Positions 21,255 to 32,564 of a stretch of 64,000 bases of DNA are shown here, piece after piece. Within the stretch, counting starts at the first letter, position 1; each line of letters begins with the position of its first letter. Both the position numbers and the translations under genes were made by a program. The DNA is taken from assembly GCA_911728435.2 (NCBI GenBank), contig OU452211.1:6200001-6264000 (forward strand), in the 5' to 3' direction. The stretch is from Apoderus coryli (lineage: Eukaryota > Arthropoda > Insecta > Coleoptera > Attelabidae). The notes under the pieces were generated by a model, which was given only the letters and a program-made list of their open reading frames with translations, did no database searches and was not told the origin of the DNA.

Positions 21255-22240
21255 TTTTTTTAATCCATTCATTTCGTTCTGTTCTTGCATACAATGTTCT
21301 TATTTATTTATCTTTCTTTGGATTTTGGTTCATTACAAAAATACTGTTTTTTTTTAATCAATATACCTAACTAGATAAAAACTTTATAAATAAGTTCAAA
21401 TTTACTGGAGGGTTAATATCGGGCATTTTAACTTAAATTAATTTGTATTAATAAAGACTCTCATAAGCCTAGCCTCGGAGCAATTTTGTTAGATGTACTA
21501 ATATTAACCATAAATGTGGCTTTAAAACCAGAATGCATAAATAAAATAAAAAAGTACCAAAAGTAAACACAACGTAGATATGTGGTAAGAATACATGAAG
21601 GTCGAAAAATGTCTAGAGGCAAACATTTGAATTTTTACAATTCGATCGAAACAAATGAACACTGTTTCCGCTGATCTTCTGATGTTGGTTGCCTCTGGTG
21701 AAGGAATAAATAAGGATTCCTTATAATATAGTACCTACCTTATAAGAACAAAATATTCAGCAAAAGAATCTCACTAGTTACCGTGTTATTTCAATGTTTC
21801 ATACTTGTACTAATTGAGTAAGTTGTAAGTTGTTATTCCAAATATAAATTTTCTCAATTTGCTTGGTATTAATCATTTTTTGTCTACCAGTAACGAAGGA
21901 GACAATACTTTCTTTGTATGTAAAATAGAGGCTGATCAGTTATATGCACATAACATTATTTATATACAACCCGTCAGCAAAACCAGAAAACCAATCAAGA
22001 GGAATTTAGGTCAGAAAACGACCGCGAAGTTCATTATAAAAAATGGAGCCCAATAAGATGAATGTAAATAATTGATATACAACTCCTCAACAAAACAAGT
22101 TCAATAACGAAGTGGAATTTAGTTATAAAAAGACGGAGGCGATTAAAACGTGCCTGTGTTTATATAAATGATATACACAGCGGAGGCTAGTCAAAGTAGA
22201 GGCCATAAAGATACATTTACATATATTGTTTAGATATACA
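21255..22240. repeat. Duplicated segment, copy B (about 1.0 kb)
   Basis: This is a diverged, deletion-bearing direct copy of 18450-19740. It ends in the same GGAGGC-type units (GGAGCCCAATAAGATGAATG, ACGGAGGCGATTAAAACG, CAGCGGAGGCTAG, TAGAGGCCATAAAGATACAT). A 65-codon plus frame (21859-22056) is not supported as a gene. Confidence 0.7.
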
Positions 22241-22559
22241 ATATGCCTCGATATGGCAACATCGTCGGTGACCATTAGGTCGAGATAACATATCCAATTA
22301 TATACACCTGAGGAGAGTTTGTCATGTCATATGCGGAGCCCGGTTTCTATCTTAAGTCTATACTTTTTTCGTATATATTTTTTTTACGAAATCTCTTCCC
22401 CTCTCAAGTTGCCTTTGTTTATTTTTTTCCGGGGAATTCAAATATGCAATGTATACACGCGTAAATAACGTGGTTCTGGTGGAGGCCAGGGCGCCTTATC
22501 CACGTATGGAGCCCACTAAGATAGATATGCACGTATATATATATATATATATATTACAT
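22241..22559. repeat. Further GGAGGCC units and (AT)n tract
   Basis: Units continue: GTGGAGGCCAGGGCGCC and TATGGAGCCCACTAAGATAG, then an (AT)n run at about 22529-22551. GCAACATCGTCGGTGACCAT near 22256 resembles GCAACGTTGCTGGTGGCTAA at 17967. Confidence 0.55.
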
Positions 22560-23300
22560 ATTATATGATATGGAGAGCTACTAAAGAACTAAAATAACTT
22601 ACAACAAACAATAAAGCAATTTATAGCAAACAAATGCAATAGCGATGATAAATTCAAAAATAAACAGACAATATAAAAAACATATACAAATACAATAAAA
22701 ATATATACAAATACACATATAAAGTAACAACACAGTTCTGCACATCTTCTGCAAGGATCACGGTGCGTTAGAGCAAAGCTCCACATATTCGCTCAATGAA
22801 TAAAAAGAGTTTTCGGTTAAAAATAATTTTAACCTGTTTTCTAAATATATGTAGCGATTGCGTCTCCTTAATGGCATGAGGCAGCATATTAATATAATAT
22901 AGACCGGAGTACTGCGGCGATTTTTTAATGACTCATGGTTTGGTCTAGGTAGTTGCATATACATGTTACCATTTTTAGGAAATAAATATCGGTGCCGGGA
23001 TACGTGCGACATCAATTTAAATAAGTATATGCACGAGACAGTTAAGATCTTCTCCCTTTTAAAACCCCACCTACCCCAGACCATAATGTTGTACGAGATG
23101 GCCGAATAAATGAAGGTGTAATATATATATTGCCAGATTGTCAGAATCTGCACTCGCCACTCTCTTCTAGGCCGACTCTTGCTATATGTCCTAGCGCAAC
23201 AACGTCTTGTAAGAATGTGTAGCCCGCTCTGACTATAATCCAAATAGTTTTCGGATCTTTCATGATTGAAGTTTCTAAGGAATTTCTTGGAATCTATCAG
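22560..23300 (-). pseudogene. LINE 3' end: ORF2 C-terminal region
   Basis: A minus frame (23243-22758) contains SGLHILTRR, then a stretch with SAISYNIMVWG (the S.LSY.I.(F/V)WG block), then MQLPRPNHESLKN and LENRLKLFLTENSFYSLSEY. The last blocks are the typical C-terminal tail of Jockey/CR1-type ORF2 proteins (LP.PNHE..K, NRLK.FL..N.FYS..EY). The frame continues to a stop at 22758 and an AT-rich 3' UTR to about 22560. The RT palm is absent. This is a separate copy from 23900-25803, because both contain their own SxLxYxxxxWG block. Confidence 0.7.
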
Positions 23301-23899
23301 TCGAAGAAGATTTAGCCAGAGTATTGTCTGTTTTCTCCTTAATTCTGATCTTATCCTTGTAGGTGTGTTTTTCTAAGATGTAGAAAGATTCAGGCTATAA
23401 AAGGGAAAAATGGTGTGTCAGCCTAAAGTGGGAATTAGCATTTTCGTGTGATGATTTAGTATGACTTTCGACGAGTTTCAAAGCCCAGCCTCGTCATTCG
23501 AGAACACTAAATTTTGAAGAGGAAACTGGATAAACTTTTACATACCAGTCTAATCCAATAAAAACTGTTACTTACCGTCAGTATCAAATATAAGTACCAC
23601 TTTTTAGAAATATAATTTCGCGGGAAAGCAGTATAGATTTTATGACGTATTTTTACCACAATTTGTTCTTTTTATTCCCACCAAAAATCATTAGTGTCAG
23701 CCTAAATTGGGAATTTGGTAGTCCAAAGGTACACAAACGTAGGTATATCTATCAACGGTGACGATGCAGTTTTTATTTATATTATTGTAGACGCCGGCAT
23801 GCACATACTGCTAAAATATCCTCCACTAAATCTGAATTTTATCGAACGCTTACTTTTATTTGTGCTTTATTTAACGATTTCAGAGACAACAAAACGTGA
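23301..23899. other. Unassigned sequence between two LINE fragments
   Basis: A plus frame at 23715-23969 (84 codons; ends SELPDATKPDDLYRFLKSET) overlaps the 3' side of the minus-strand LINE. I recognise no family in it. TCAGCCTAAA(G/T)TGGGAATT occurs twice (23418 and 23698), a ~280-bp-spaced direct repeat. Confidence 0.35.
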
Positions 23900-23902
23900 G
23901 TT

Positions 23903-24343
23903 TTATTCGGAACTTCCTGATGCCACCAAACCGGACGACCTGTATCGATTTTTAAAATCAGAGACATAGTTGAAAAGGAATTTATGAGATTGAATAACGT
24001 AAGTAGGTACAATCCGTGACATCGCAATATGACTGAATAATATTTCGCTCATGTGGTAGAACTTACATAAGAGGTGTACTATTTTCGAAAAACTACAGCG
24101 GTGGTGGCATTGTAATCTAAAAATACGCCCAAATTGCGTTGCACAGCATGTACCCCAGAATGGGAGGGCGTATCGAAGATGGGATTCGAACAGTGAAAAG
24201 TAGACTGTTATGGAAGTTGACAAGTTAAGTTGTTTGGAAACTGATCTTAACGCAAAACAGGCAGAGCTTAATTTTTTTGATAATGCATCAATGTGTAACT
24301 TCCACTTCAGGGAGCTGTCAACAACAAGGCCCAGAAACTTCAC
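23903..24343 (-). pseudogene. LINE ORF2, motif E and C-terminal region
   Basis: The frame starts MKFLGLVVDSSLKWKLHIDALSKKLSSACFALR (motif E and following helix). ESHLRYALPFWGTC follows, the conserved S.L.Y....WG block of LINE ORF2 C-termini. Further on the similarity fades. It follows the palm blocks of the same minus-strand element at the expected distance, but in a different frame. Confidence 0.75.
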
Positions 24344-24403
24344 AGAAGAAACGACGTCAATAGTGGAATTATTAAGTTCAAAAGACTGTAGCGCACCTTT
24401 ATA

Positions 24404-25310
24404 TCACACAGTTTTCGCAGTGGTCAAGCACAACAGGTTAGAGTCACACCATGATTTGATGGTGATTAAGTCTTTGGATATGGTACTATGAAGAGCCACA
24501 CTATCCGGGCCGCACCAAGTGAAATGTCGTTGATAAATAGCAAAAACAAAATAGGACCCAACACCGAACCCTGTGGAACTCCACAATCCATCGGCCTGCA
24601 AGAAGACACAGCCGCATTGACCCTCACACACTGACTTCTGTTGCTAAGGTACGACTTAAACCATCCCAGTCGAAACCCCGAATTCCGTAGTGCTGTATCT
24701 TGTTAATTAGGATGTTATGACTTCCACAGTCGAATGCTTTGGAGAAATCACAGAAAATTGATGCTGTAAAGTGGAGATTGTTCAAGTTGGAGTAAACATT
24801 GTTGAAGACGAAGAATATAGCATCATTAGTGCATTTGTTAGCTAAAAATCCAAATTGGTGGCTAGTTAATACTTCATATTTGTGCAGAAATGATAGAAGT
24901 CTCCTTTTAACCAGTCTTTCAATGATCTTGGATAGAGTAGATAGAAGTGCAATTGGACGATAGTTTGAAACTTGATCCTTATCGCCGCCATTGTGCAGAG
25001 GAATTATTATAGATGTCTTAAGGCATTGTGGAAAAATTCCATTTTGGAATGACTTGTTAATTAAATCTGTGAAAACGATTAATGTACATTCCGTTAGCTT
25101 AAACAACATTTTCAAAGTGATTCCATCAGTTCCAGATGACACCTTGTTTTTGATGTCTTTATTTGTACTGCAAAGCTCTGGAGTTGCAACAGGTGTTAGG
25201 AAGAAACTATGTATATTCTCATTGGTATTTGAAAGATATGAGAGCGGATCCTGGAAGGGGACTATATTATTCATTAAATTTGTTGCCACATTAACAAAAT
25301 AATCGTTCAA
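24404..25310 (-). pseudogene. LINE reverse transcriptase, fingers and palm
   Basis: The main frame (25310-24624) shows NKVSSGTDGITLKMLFKL, FPQCLKTSIIIPLHNGGDKD, VSNYRPIALLSTLSKIIERL, TSHQFGFLANKCTNDAIFFV and ASIFCDFSKAFDCGSHNILI. Here CDFSKAFDC is motif A with its catalytic D. Motif B/C material continues after a frameshift; the plus-strand text near 24535-24600 is the reverse complement of a CGVPQGSVLGPILFLLFIND-type block. The broken frame and missing flanking parts make it inactive. Confidence 0.85.
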
Positions 25311-25314
25311 GATC

Positions 25315-25803
25315 TCAGGTGAAGTGGAGATTATACGGAGTAGCCCTATTTCTCAAATCGTTGACAATAGACGTTTCTTTAGCTATATTATCGGTTCTAG
25401 CTAACCGGTTGTTATAATATATGTTTTTAGCAGCTTTTATAGCCTTATGGTAAATTTTTCTGTAGAGTTTAACGTAATCATGAAAAAGAGGATTGTCCGA
25501 AAATTTTTTCAAATGAGATAGTGAGTGCATATTCTTGGCCGATGTACGTAAGCCCACGGTAGTCCAAGGTTTATGTTGTTTGTCCCTGATAGGCTTAAGG
25601 GGGTACGCTTTTAATGCTAGACCAGAAAGTGTTTCCGTAAAAGTGGAGAATGCAGTGTCGATATCAGCAGAAAGGTGAGCCCAATCAGTTGATTGACATA
25701 GACACCTAAAGTTGTGAAAATTTTTCTCTGAGAAAATTCGGCGTAACCTACGTGGGACGTTCCCGCTTTCGCTCTTTACAATCTGAACCAATCCAGGCAA
25801 CAA
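25315..25803 (-). pseudogene. LINE ORF2, endonuclease-RT linker
   Basis: The 162-codon frame includes FCTETLSGLALKAYPLKP-type sequence (FTETLSGLALKAYPLKPIRD), KPWTTVGLRTSAKNMHSL and YVKLYRKIYHKAIKAAKNIYY. These are the (K)PW(I/T)T.GL..S...... and Y...Y..... K.AK..YY patterns that lie between AP endonuclease and RT in Jockey/CR1-type elements. It directly abuts the RT frame at 25310 with one frameshift. Confidence 0.75.
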
Positions 25804-26553
25804 AAAAAAAGGAAAAAAAAACCAAATGCATAAGAAACAAAAAATGGGAAAGCACGAACGTTTTAGAACAATGGTGGTGATTGGGTGTTAACCGGATTGA
25901 ATATGCTCGTGGTAGCTGAGTAAGTAGACATTTTGTGTATTCTAGAATTTTCTCTAACTTTCTTTTACGTCCTTTATTAGACTGAACCGTTATCAACCAA
26001 CAATAACCGGTTAGAGTATTCTGGTACCTAAGCAACAAATAATTATATTTTAATTTTGAAAATGTGGTCCATCTCTCTGCTCCACTTACCCGCAAATTAC
26101 TTTTGAAATTTGAAATCAAGCACTTCGAGTGTATGTTATTATTATTTTCTATTTCTCAAGTGGTTATATGAAAACCAAAAGTTGCCATTGTTTATTTTAT
26201 CCACTAGTCGGGCCACCCAATACTTTGATGTGCATCTATTTTTTGCTTGTGTCGACAGTGTTTGTCTTGTTTTGTTCGTTTGTTGGCTTTGTCCAGTTTA
26301 TTAACTATAGGAAATCACCAGAGCGCATTTTACACAAGGGATGGAAGTAAATTATGTCAAATTAGGTTGTGACTTGCCCACTGTGAACAGTGGCGTTGAC
26401 CCACTGTTTTTTAACTACATAGGCCCGGTTATACACATGAGGAAAAATATAGAGACTTCCGGTTTTCACTGTTTTCTTTATTTTTAGATGCTCTTTCCAC
26501 GTAGTGAATACTAGAATTTGGCAAAATCAGAAACATTGTTATATAGCTTACAG
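25804..26553. other. Non-coding stretch, A-rich near its start
   Basis: A minus frame at 25748-26119 (123 codons) starts upstream of the LINE linker and shows no domain I recognise. The remainder, to the palindrome at 26554, has nothing supported. Confidence 0.3.
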
Positions 26554-26721
26554 CTTTATAATACCTAAACCTTAAGATTGTTTAAATAAATTGAATTTTC
26601 TCAAAATCTAGCCTAATTTTCATCCTTAGGAAGTATTTAAGTCATGTTGAGGAAATTAACTCTAAAGTGTAATAATAGATCATATTTGGTATTCCAATTG
26701 CAATAAATTTGCAATCTTATA

Positions 26722-28405
26722 CAGGGTGTCCAAAAATGAAAACTACTCAAATAAGAACTTTAAGTTGCTATAATCTCACTAATTTAAATGGAACGTCATA
26801 TTTCTGAACTTACCTAGCAATGTACTTACTAATTACCTGTCGAATGGTATTAGGGTGAACTGTAGCTAAGTCTGCGCGTTTTGGCAGAAAAAGTCAAATA
26901 ATTGTTTTGTACACCATTTGGTGTTTTTTAAATAAATGTTTTAATGTTTCTAGTAGCTAGGTCTAGGTATCAGAAATGTCAAATGATCTGCAATTATTTT
27001 TATAATTGCAGATCATTTGACAACCTGCCAAAACGCGCAGACTTAGCTACAGTTCACCCTATTATTTTTATAATTGCAGATCATTCAGATGGTGTTGTTG
27101 GAGGCGTCTTGTCGACAATTATTGCTTTCACGTATCCCGATAACAAGATATCCGGATATACTATAGGAGGTCAATTTTTTCTTTCAATTCACCTGTGATC
27201 ATAATGAGGCGGAGCTCCATCTAATTGAAACCACATGGTTGTTCTCCTGTTTAAAATAATTTCTTCTAATTATACATGAAGTTGGTGTAGAAGAAAATCC
27301 AGTACCATCATACCATTTAACGATCCCTCAAAAATTAGGGTACTATTAAATATCGGCCCAATGTTCCACCCCACACATCAAGGACCACCTATTTGGATTG
27401 CTGATGATTTTGTATTCATGAGGATTCGAGTAGGAATAATAATGGTCGTTGTGTCTGTTCACGAGGCTATTGTTGTGAAATGTATATTCGTCACTAAATA
27501 ACACATTATCAGAAAATGCTTCATTTGCTGCCACTTTATCTAACACGCACTTGCAAAATTCAATTCTATTGTCAAAATCATTTCCATCAAGCTCTTGACA
27601 AAGCTGAATTTTATAACTATGAAATCTATGTTTTTCAACCACTCGTGAAATACTTGCCTGACTAATATTGGTGTATTCGAATATCTGATTTTGACTAATA
27701 TTAGGATTTTCGATTACTGAACCAACTGTAGCAAAAATAGTTTTTCCATTTTCGGTGACAGGTTTTCTTGTAACGTAGTTCTGCTAACTAACACTTTTAG
27801 TTTCCTTAAACTGATTTAAAAGTCTCTGAAAAGCAGCTGGTCTTGGATTATTTCGTATGGGAAACCTTTGAGCATAAACTCGAGAAGCCAATGAAGAATT
27901 TTGATGGCATTCTCCATGGATCAATATGATATCAATACTTTCTTCTTTTGAGTAAATAATCTTCATTTTAATAAAGCAACACTAAAACTAAAATTTTTAA
28001 ATCAATAACATTTAGTAAAGCACGAACAGCAAATGAAATTGAGAAATAATTATAGGCCGAAGGACTTCGGTCAATGGCCTTTTGGGATTTTGCACTAGTA
28101 AAGTATGTTCTATAATTATTATTATTATTATTTTTGATAAATAAAATGATTTATTTGACATTATTCATTCCATAGGCTACTAGATCCATTAAAACGTTTA
28201 TTTAAAAAACACCAAATGGTGTACAATACAAGTATTTGGCGTTTTCTGCCAAAACGCGCAGACTTAGCTATAGTACACCCTAATACCATTCGAGAGGTAA
28301 TTGGTAAGTACATTGCTAGGTAAGCTCAGAAAGATGACGTTCCATTTATGAGGTTATAGCAACTTAAAGTTCTTATTTGAGTAGTTTTAATTTTTGGACA
28401 CCCTG
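26722..28405 (-). mobile_element. mariner-like element with about 220-bp terminal inverted repeats
   Basis: Both ends begin CAGGGTGTCC(A) next to TA (26720-26721 and 28406-28407). The inverted repeats extend inward to about 26946 and 28190. Shared blocks include AACTACTCAAATAAGAACTT, ACCTAGCAATGTACTTAC, GAATGGTATTAGGGTG, TAGCTAAGTCTGCGCGTTTT, and TACACCATTTGGTGTTTTTT with TTAAATAAA. The 1.68-kb element carries a broken transposase in minus orientation. Its left interior (26940-27085) is rearranged. Confidence 0.85.
27130..27966 (-). pseudogene. mariner-like transposase, frameshifted, C-terminus missing
   Basis: On the minus strand the protein starts MKIIYSKEESIDIILIHGEC (27966), then SLASRVYAQRFPIRN and FQRLLNQFKETKSVS (HTH region). 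After a stop and frameshift, 27642-27346 gives HSYKIQLCQELDGNDFDNRI and NEAFSDNVLFSDEYTFHNNS (first catalytic D in FSDE), then PNRWSLMCG. Further frameshifted sequence gives the LNGMMVLDFL and TMWFQLDGAPPHY blocks (second D in QLDG). The third acidic motif is absent, because the rearranged left part of the element replaces it. It is therefore inactive. The HTH differs from those at 15699 and 20627, marking a separate mariner-like lineage. Confidence 0.85.
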
Positions 28406-28569
28406 TATAAGATTGCAAGTTTATTGCAATTGGAATACCAAATATAATCTATTATTACACTTTCAACATGACTTAAATACTTCCCAAGTATTTGAAAGAT
28501 AAAAATTATACTAGATTTTGAGAAAATTTAAATTATTTAAACAATCTTAAGGTTTAGGTATTATAAGCC

Positions 28570-31149
28570 TTAATGAATATCAAATATAATCAAAAACGCC
28601 TGATGTTTTCTATATTTATTAAGCTTTCAGTGGCGAACATTTGGTGCTTCATTATAATTTGGCAACTATTACGTCCACTGAGGTTTACAAAACCATTTAA
28701 AGCTGGCGAAGCACACAGAAAAGAGACCAAAAATCAACTCTAAGCTAACTTGAAAACCAAAATCAGTGTATACAGCAATATCGTTTTAAATCTCTTTATA
28801 AACATACACGACTAGTCGTTCTCTCGGTAACTTTTTAACAACGTCCACATATAGATATATCACCCAATTTTAAGGTTTCGGTTGTATTTCTCTGGATATC
28901 TTTTTAGCTAGCCGGAGAAGCGTATCCTACCTATGTGTATAGGGATAGTGGATGGTAGTTGTAGAAAGTGGATGTGACGCCAATTAAACTTTGCTTTGAT
29001 CTGAGTTTATATCGGACGAAGTTGGGAAAGTTTTTGCGTGAACATTGAATTCGAAAAGGGGAATAGTCGCTTAGGTAGGTGGTACAGTGAGAATCAAAAG
29101 TCACCCATAAATTCGATATAAAATGTTTTGCAAGTGTCTTGAGATATAACAGAGAAATATACAGACTCGTGTAGTACACTAAAGTAATTGTATATGTTTT
29201 TGTTATGAAACTCTGTTATATTTGATATAAAATTCACTTAGTCGTCATCGGACTCTAACAACACCTGCAGGACAAGCTCCCGGAAGAATATCCGGATGAT
29301 ATTGAAGAATACTGGTCGTTATGTAGCAATAAAAATTAGCAGGCATTGTTTACACTCAGAAAGAATACTATTAAATGCTCAGTCCAAATGAACCCCGATA
29401 TGCTATTAAAATTGCTCACTGGTTCGATTCAAGCTTTACGAGCGGCTTGTACATCAAGTTTTATTTAAAGAAAGAACAAACAAAGAATATCAACTTTATT
29501 AATCTGTATTAAAATAATATAAAATTACCTAACCTTTTATGGTTCTGGATCTCTGCTTCACACACACATAATTTATTTAGAAGAAAATCACTAATTAAAT
29601 GACCCTGCTGTTCACCAAAATAAATAAAAACACACGATCTGGGCTGTCAAATCAACTAAATTTAATAATTATAATTAATAAAAAAAAATTAATAACAAAC
29701 AAAGAAATAAATATGTATAAATAAAAAGAAGAAAACAATTAAAGATAATGAAAATCTAAAAGAAAATCTTACGTCATTACTGCACAACTTAAAATAGGTA
29801 AATTAATATAATTATGAATAATTATATTAATTCCCACACGAAACTTTTAATTACAATTGAAAACCAACAATTATACAGAGATTAAATTATACTATTCGAA
29901 ATATTACAATTACTAAAAGAAACAAACTTTAATCTTTATAAAAACTGATTTAGAAAACAAAAAGGACGTCAATTAAAAAGAAATTAAATTTAAAAGAATT
30001 TATTGAAGCTTTACGTCGATTAAATAAAAATGAGAAGTACCTACTATAGAATGGAAATGGTCAATAGCATTGAAAATACACCCCTATAAAATGCAATTAC
30101 AGGGTGAGTGTAGTTTTCGTTTTAGAAATAAAATACATTTTTATGTCGACTGTGATGATTGTTGATTACAAAGATATCTTATGTTGGAGTTCATTCAGAA
30201 GATCAACAAGACACTACCGTTTGTAAAGTCAGAAACAATACGATTCTATAATGACTCCTTAATCTCCAGAAAAGCTAACTGGATGAAAACCCATAGTATA
30301 ATTGATATGGGAAACCGTGTTAAACCTCCAACTACTTATGTATATATAATAATAATCTGACATTTACCTTATATGAAGGTACTTCGATAATATCAAGCGA
30401 AGAATGACCACCCTGTAACTATCCCTTCCAATATATGAATTTATATTTTCAAAAACCCATAAAACAAACATAATATTTTCGACTAAAAAGACACTTTCTA
30501 CTAATTCTTTTATCACATTGGAAAAGGCACCAGAGATAAGAAGTTTATAAAGTTATAAATAACAGATGATGTTGTATAATATTTAAAAAAAAGATTGTAA
30601 TATTCTTGGAAGATAAAGAACTTAAAACTATTATGTTTGTCATTCGAAACAACATAAAATATATATATATTTCTGGGTCGTAACTGCCAGTCGCGTTGTG
30701 TTTTGTTACAGTTATTTAGAGCCACCGTGCTCTCTGCTGGTGAGGAGACGCTAGGCTATGTGCGACGAAAATGATGAAGACGTCAAGTGATTAAAAGGAA
30801 ATTGTAAATTTAAGAAGGTAGATTCAACACCTAAATTTTAAAATTGCCTATAAAATGCAAAAATAATTTTGCAATACTTTCAGTATGTTTTCTTCTAGAT
30901 GAAAAATTAGTGGTTAAAAGGAAATTTCAGAGTCTAAGGGGCTACCTTTCCATAACATTTTTTTTTGATTTTCATATATTGATTGGAATAAGTTTATCGA
31001 TATTCTCTTAATTTAAACGCAGAAGCATTCCCGAATCAAAGCATTATTTAGAAATATAAATATTAATACAGGGTTTACAAACTATCACATCAAACCTGAA
31101 AATGAGAAAGCTGTCACAAGTAAATATTCTTAAATAGAATCTTCAATAT
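28570..31149. other. AT-rich non-coding region
   Basis: Very A-rich near 29440-30060. No supported gene. A small element with CAGGGTG ends is listed separately at 30100-30415. Frames at 28931-29179 and 30513-30725 show no motif. Confidence 0.35.
30100..30415. mobile_element. Candidate small MITE with TA-CAGGGTG ends
   Basis: The left end TA|CAGGGTGAGTG (30098) and right end GACCACCCTG|TA (to 30417) form a short inverted pair around 316 bp without coding capacity. The pairing is short (about 7-8 bp plus TA), so the call is tentative. Confidence 0.4.
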
Positions 31150-32560
31150 TTTCTAGTATTATTTGGGTCCTTTATTATTCATCCTTTTTATTAATGATCT
31201 GGTTTCTGCTGTTGGGACAACTTTTATTTGCTGACGACCTTAAAAATTTTCACTCAATCATTTCTTTAGCAGATTGTTATGCATTGAAAAGTGATATTAC
31301 CAATTTTCTGAAGTAATCCATCTATCGAGGAGTGAATGTTATTATAATAGTGATATTACCAAGTTGAGTGACTGGTGTGAGAAGAATAAGCTTGAATTGA
31401 ACATATTATCAAAGTGTAAGTCTGTTTCATATTCGAGAAAAAGGGACAGTTCTGGGTTTTCTTATGAGATCAATGGTGTCCGCTATCTTCGTTGGAATCC
31501 ATTAAGGACCTTGGTATTGTGTGCGATTCACAGTTTACGTTTATTGATCACATTGGTGGTAATGTTGAGGAGGCCAGTCGCAAGTTATGTTTTAATTTTT
31601 AAAAAGAAAAAAGTTTGAACACAGGTTCTGTTATTTAATCTTGACTATAGTTTCCTGTCGACGGTAGACGTTTCCCCAGGACTTCTGTGCTCACTTTATT
31701 TACTCTTGTAGTTCTCCCGTTTATTATCACGACCCTTTGATTTTCGACTTGATATACCCTCAAGAAAAATCTTTTCGCCGCGATTTTTTGTTTGTATTTT
31801 TCAATTAACTGTTAAAACAGAAATTAACTGTGCGATACAATTAATTTTGAAAAATCCTACCGACTGCGCCAGTTATGTTTTTGGTTCTTCAGAAGAACTT
31901 TTTAGAAAGAAAATCAAAGTTACAATAAACGTTTCACATTAAGTAAAAAAGCATAAAAGACAATTACAATAGAGATGTACTTGTATTTATCTGTAATATA
32001 AGTACTGGCTGAATAAGCCTGTTTATGTGTACAGGAATACGTTCTTAACTCGCATGTACAGATTTGTGGTTCGGAACTGTAAGGGATTCACGGACATAAA
32101 TACACTTACGGCTCTTTATTATGCATATGTACGATCGAAACTGAACAATTTGGAGTCCATTTTACTCGATTCATAAACAGGCGTGGAAAGGGTCCAGAGG
32201 AGATTCCTAAAGTATCTGGTTTGGAGGCAGAATGGTGTTTACCACCCTGTTCGGGGATATGATCAGAGTCGGTTTTTGTCACGTTTTTCCATGCAGAGTC
32301 TAGAACATCCTCGTCTTGTGTCGGCCTTGGCTTTCTTATATAGCCTTCTTCATGGCAAGATAGATAGTAAATATTTGATTTCGAATTATTTATTTAAATG
32401 TGTGCGTGCTAGGACCAACACTCCTCTTAAGATCACCTATTTATTTAATGACCATTAACTTTAATAAGATATGTCACTGTTGCGACATATTTTTTGATAA
32501 TTTTTTCAGAATAAAATTAGTTTTTGTTGAATTTTTTGAACAATAATGTAAAGGTCGCAG
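31150..32560 (+). pseudogene. Jockey-like LINE ORF2, palm motifs B-C to C-terminus, interrupted
   Basis: The plus strand gives GPLLFILFINDL-like sequence (31165-31205), LLFADDLKNFHS (motif C, about 31222), SDWCEKNKLELNI and SVSYSRKRDSSGFSYEINGV (motif D region, 31364-31480), then HIGGNVEEASRKL (31547-31590). After an unrelated ~430-bp insert it resumes near 32040 with LTRMYRFVVRNCKGFTDINT, ALYYAYVRSKL and RVQRRFLKYLVWRQNGVY. It ends LKITYLFNDH at 32455. A small direct duplication of AGTGATATTACCAA is seen at about 31290 and 31350. It is the same family as 36219-38027 and inactive. Confidence 0.8.
31595..32035. other. Unidentified insertion within a LINE coding region
   Basis: About 430-440 bp separate two parts of the LINE ORF2 that are adjacent in the intact copy (SRKL...LTRMYRF). 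The inserted stretch has no coding match. CGCAAGTTATGTTTT near its left edge recurs as CGCCAGTTATGTTTT at 31868. No inverted ends were recognised. Confidence 0.5.
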
Positions 32561-32564
32561 TTAT

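Larger units (their letters stand above)
23900..25803 (-). mobile_element. Jockey/CR1-type LINE, partial, frameshifted
   Basis: Read on the minus strand, three blocks follow in the right order: the EN-RT linker (25803-25315), RT fingers to motif A (25310-24624), and the C-terminal RT region (24343-23903), with motifs B-C between them in disrupted frames (24631-24404). The endonuclease is missing. Upstream of 25803 the plus strand is a run of A-rich sequence. No tail repeat or target duplication could be fixed on the 3' side. Confidence 0.8.
26554..28567. repeat. Outer palindrome flanking a mariner element
   Basis: The sequence just outside the mariner on the left (26554-26719) is the reverse complement of the sequence just outside on the right (28408-28567). 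Shared blocks include ATAATACCTAAACCTTAAGA, TTTTCTCAAAATCTAG, AAGTATTTAAGTCATGTTGA, GTGTAATAATAGAT and TTTGGTATTCCAATTGCAAT. Removing the mariner joins the arms at a single TA, giving a ~330-bp near-palindrome. Confidence 0.85.

Noticed and set aside
23715..23969. 84-codon plus frame ending YRFLKSET
   Set aside because: It overlaps the minus-strand LINE C-terminus and matches nothing I recognise; left unassigned.
25748..26119. 123-codon minus-strand frame upstream of the LINE linker
   Set aside because: It ends in low-complexity sequence and shows no gag- or endonuclease-like motif.
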